In this document: one piece after another, positions 52,174 to 53,474 of the stretch
How the letters are laid out: every line of letters starts with the position of its first letter
How positions within the stretch are numbered: the stretch's first letter is position 1
Assembly (NCBI GenBank): GCA_944323695.1
Contig: CALUTI010000005.1
Location: forward strand, 1 to 53,474
Length of the DNA: 53,474 bases
Reading direction: 5' to 3'
DNA from: Candidatus Gastranaerophilales bacterium
GTDB lineage: Bacteria; Cyanobacteriota; Vampirovibrionia; Gastranaerophilales; Gastranaerophilaceae
The notes under the pieces: generated by a model
Told to the model about the DNA's origin: nothing
The model's database searches: none
The model's input: the letters and a program-made list of their open reading frames with translations, nothing else
Translations under genes and position numbers: made by a program

Positions 52174-52922
52174 TTTCAGCGAAAATAGTGAAATTTTTAA
52201 TAAATTTACTTCCAAGTAGAAAACTCAGACATAAATATCGCGATAAATATTTTCCGAAAACGAGTATTATAGAAAATTACGGTGAAAACAACAAGTTAAT
52301 TTTGTTTGATGACAGTGGTAATGAAACTGATTTAAAGTATATAAATAATTTAAGTGTAAAATTCTTAGGAAACAACAATGTTATAAGGCTTTATTATAAG
52401 TTACGGTTGGGGATTCCAACATTAATAACTTGTACGGAAAATAATGTTGTATCTATAGGCAAATCCAAGTTTTGTATGTTTATAAGTTTTTCAGAATTAC
52501 CATTAAGTAATAATACAGAATTGCATATAGGTGAAAATTTTGAATGTGGTTTAACGGTATTTAGGCTACATAGAGAATCTAATCTAAAAGTTACAATTGG
52601 TGATGATTGTATGTTTTCATCAAATATTTATATAAAACCTTCAGATGGCCATACAATTATCGATAAAAATACAAATAAAATAATAAATTACCCTCAAAGT
52701 ATAAATATTGGCAATCACTGTTGGTTGGGCCGTGATGCGGTAGTGCTAAAGGGGGGGGGCATCCCGGACAATTCAATTATAGGCATAAGATCGGTATATA
52801 CAAGATCATCAAATCCCAAAGACCAGACAAATTGGAATGGTGGAATCTTTGCTGGTAATCCTGCAAAAATTATTAAAACTAATGTTACATGGGATAGAAA
52901 CGATACTCAAGGAAATCCTTAA
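52170..52922 (+). CDS. Left-handed beta-helix acyltransferase with poly-G tract
   Basis: 250 residues. Hexapeptide-repeat acyltransferase: VVSIGKSKFCMFISF, LHIGENFECGLTVF, and the C-terminal coil INIGNHCWLGRDAVVLKG, then IPDNSIIGIRSVYTR and GIFAGNPAKIIK. The G9 run encodes GGG where relatives have a short variable loop (KGVTIPDNS). In-frame now. Likely acetylates the glycan. 8 G gives TAG about 7 codons on; 10 G gives TAA about 30 codons on. Overlaps the cytidylyltransferase by four bases, behind a G5 run. Last gene of operon 2. Confidence 0.82.
   Translation: MISAKIVKFLINLLPSRKLRHKYRDKYFPKTSIIENYGENNKLILFDDSGNETDLKYINNLSVKFLGNNNVIRLYYKLRLGIPTLITCTENNVVSIGKSKFCMFISFSELPLSNNTELHIGENFECGLTVFRLHRESNLKVTIGDDCMFSSNIYIKPSDGHTIIDKNTNKIINYPQSINIGNHCWLGRDAVVLKGGGIPDNSIIGIRSVYTRSSNPKDQTNWNGGIFAGNPAKIIKTNVTWDRNDTQGNP
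52751..52759 (+). repeat. Poly-G tract (G9) in the acyltransferase gene, in-frame state
   Basis: Nine G following AAA in VVLK. The frame is intact as read. Slip by one base truncates the last beta-helix coils and the C-terminal tail. Confidence 0.85.
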
Positions 52923-53035
52923 AAATAATGGTTTGATTTTTTTAAATTAGTTGGGTAAGGCATTATTGAAAGTATCTGGGAAACTATAAAAAGATTAAAA
53001 AACCGGAAGTATCTGCATTTGACACTTCCAGTAAA

Positions 53036-53299
53036 ATGGTTGCGGGAGTCCACATTGAACGTGTTTGGAAATTTGAAAGCAAAGTTATACGTACATCTTC
53101 GGATGAGGTAATTTCTTTCATAAGAAGAAAAAAGGTATTTTCTCGTAACTCACTGGAAAAAACTATGGGTTTAACGACTGGACAAGCCTACTGGTACATC
53201 AATCGTTTACTTAAAACAGGCATGATACGCAAGCTGAAAGCAACAGAGTATGTTGGTAATAAAGGCAAACAACAGGCAATATACAAAATAAAAACCTAA
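53036..53299 (+). CDS. Winged-helix DNA-binding protein, possibly a truncated gene
   Basis: 87 residues from ATG 53036. The helix-turn-helix is FSRNSLEKTMGLTTGQAYWYINRLLKTGMIRKL, followed by a wing (ATEYVGNKGKQQAIYKI). No ribosome site precedes the ATG. The frame is open back to a stop at 52967, and the 22 upstream codons (KKIKKPEVSAFDTSSK) look coding, so this may be the 3' part of a longer gene cut off just after operon 2. A hairpin GGAAGT/ACTTCC overlaps that stretch. Not recognised beyond the fold. Confidence 0.6.
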   Translation: MVAGVHIERVWKFESKVIRTSSDEVISFIRRKKVFSRNSLEKTMGLTTGQAYWYINRLLKTGMIRKLKATEYVGNKGKQQAIYKIKT

Positions 53300-53396
53300 A
53301 AATTTAAATCTTTTGGTCTATATCAAATCAATTATATGGATTATGACTTTAAATAGCATAAATAGTTTAATTGTTATAGCATAGGAGAGTTGTGGC

Positions 53397-53474
53397 ATGG
53401 CAGAGAGAAGAGAAGGTTTTTATATAGAATTATTAGACTTGTTGAAACAAGACCCTGAAAATAGATTTTATTCA
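53397..53474 (+). CDS. Start of a further gene, cut by the window end
   Basis: AGGAGAG (53383-53389) precedes ATG 53397. The 26 visible residues begin MAERREGFYIELLDLLKQ and stay open to the last base. Not recognised. It may form a unit with the winged-helix gene. Confidence 0.65.
   Translation, partial: MAERREGFYIELLDLLKQDPENRFYS

Noticed and set aside
8861-52759. Poly-G runs as sequencing or assembly errors
   Set aside because: Three of four keep an intact family-consistent frame and all lie in glycan genes; random errors would not cluster so. Length by ±1 in the consensus remains uncertain.
1-53474. CRISPR array or phage structural genes
   Set aside because: No regularly spaced direct repeats and no capsid, portal or terminase-like proteins seen; the holin-like gene at 40422 is a common chromosomal family.

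Overview
The window reads as the chromosome of an AT-rich diderm bacterium. It encodes two AsmA-like proteins, an MCE/MlaD protein, an OmpA-era style envelope gene set (SIMPL, WG-repeat and TPR exported proteins), a prepilin-like protein, a YqeG-type HAD phosphatase and a U32 peptidase. This mix and the base composition fit a gut Vampirovibrionia ('Melainabacteria', e.g. Gastranaerophilales), but that placement is an inference from gene content and no rRNA is present to confirm it. TGA behaves as a stop throughout.

Layout. (1) 1-16.7 kb, plus strand: a surface-glycan operon. It opens with a 23-bp perfect inverted repeat (arms 55-77 and 208-230), then a tyrosine-recombinase-like gene that has lost its catalytic residues, then a GT2 glycosyltransferase, the CDP-3,6-dideoxyhexose genes rfbF/rfbG/rfbH, two separate split transketolase pairs, an aldolase-glycosyltransferase fusion, an epimerase, an SDR, a HAD protein split by a frameshift, and a methyltransferase. 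(2) 16.7-41.3 kb: ordinary housekeeping and envelope genes on both strands (antiporters, aroA, U32 peptidase, AsmA/MlaD proteins, glutaredoxin, small regulators), with tRNA-Ser(GGA) and tRNA-Leu(CAG). (3) 41.6-52.9 kb, plus strand: a second glycan operon with a kinase/nucleotidyltransferase, HAD phosphatase, several glycosyltransferases, two tandem MptE/DUF115-like proteins, and a block that looks like ulosonic-acid synthesis and activation (RraA-like, NeuB-like, histidine phosphatase, NeuA-KdsB fusion, acyltransferase). (4) 53.0 kb to the end: a winged-helix gene and the start of another gene.

The main discovery is a set of four long poly-G tracts (10, 10, 10 and 9 G) placed inside glycan genes of both operons and absent from the 25 kb between them. 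Two lie exactly at the seam between two enzymes, so that one-base slippage would switch between a fused protein and the upstream enzyme alone; the downstream unit has no start codon or ribosome site of its own at the seam. The other two would truncate an epimerase and an acyltransferase. Two further glycan genes (HAD protein, NeuB-like synthase) are split at A7 runs. With the inverted repeat at the head of operon 1 this suggests a multi-switch, phase-variable surface-glycan system.

A second pattern is promoter architecture: several housekeeping genes have a -10 box exactly 6 nt before the start codon, which predicts leaderless mRNAs. A third is that both tRNA genes have the last 16 nt of the tRNA repeated about 190 bp downstream, like the att footprint of small integrated elements.
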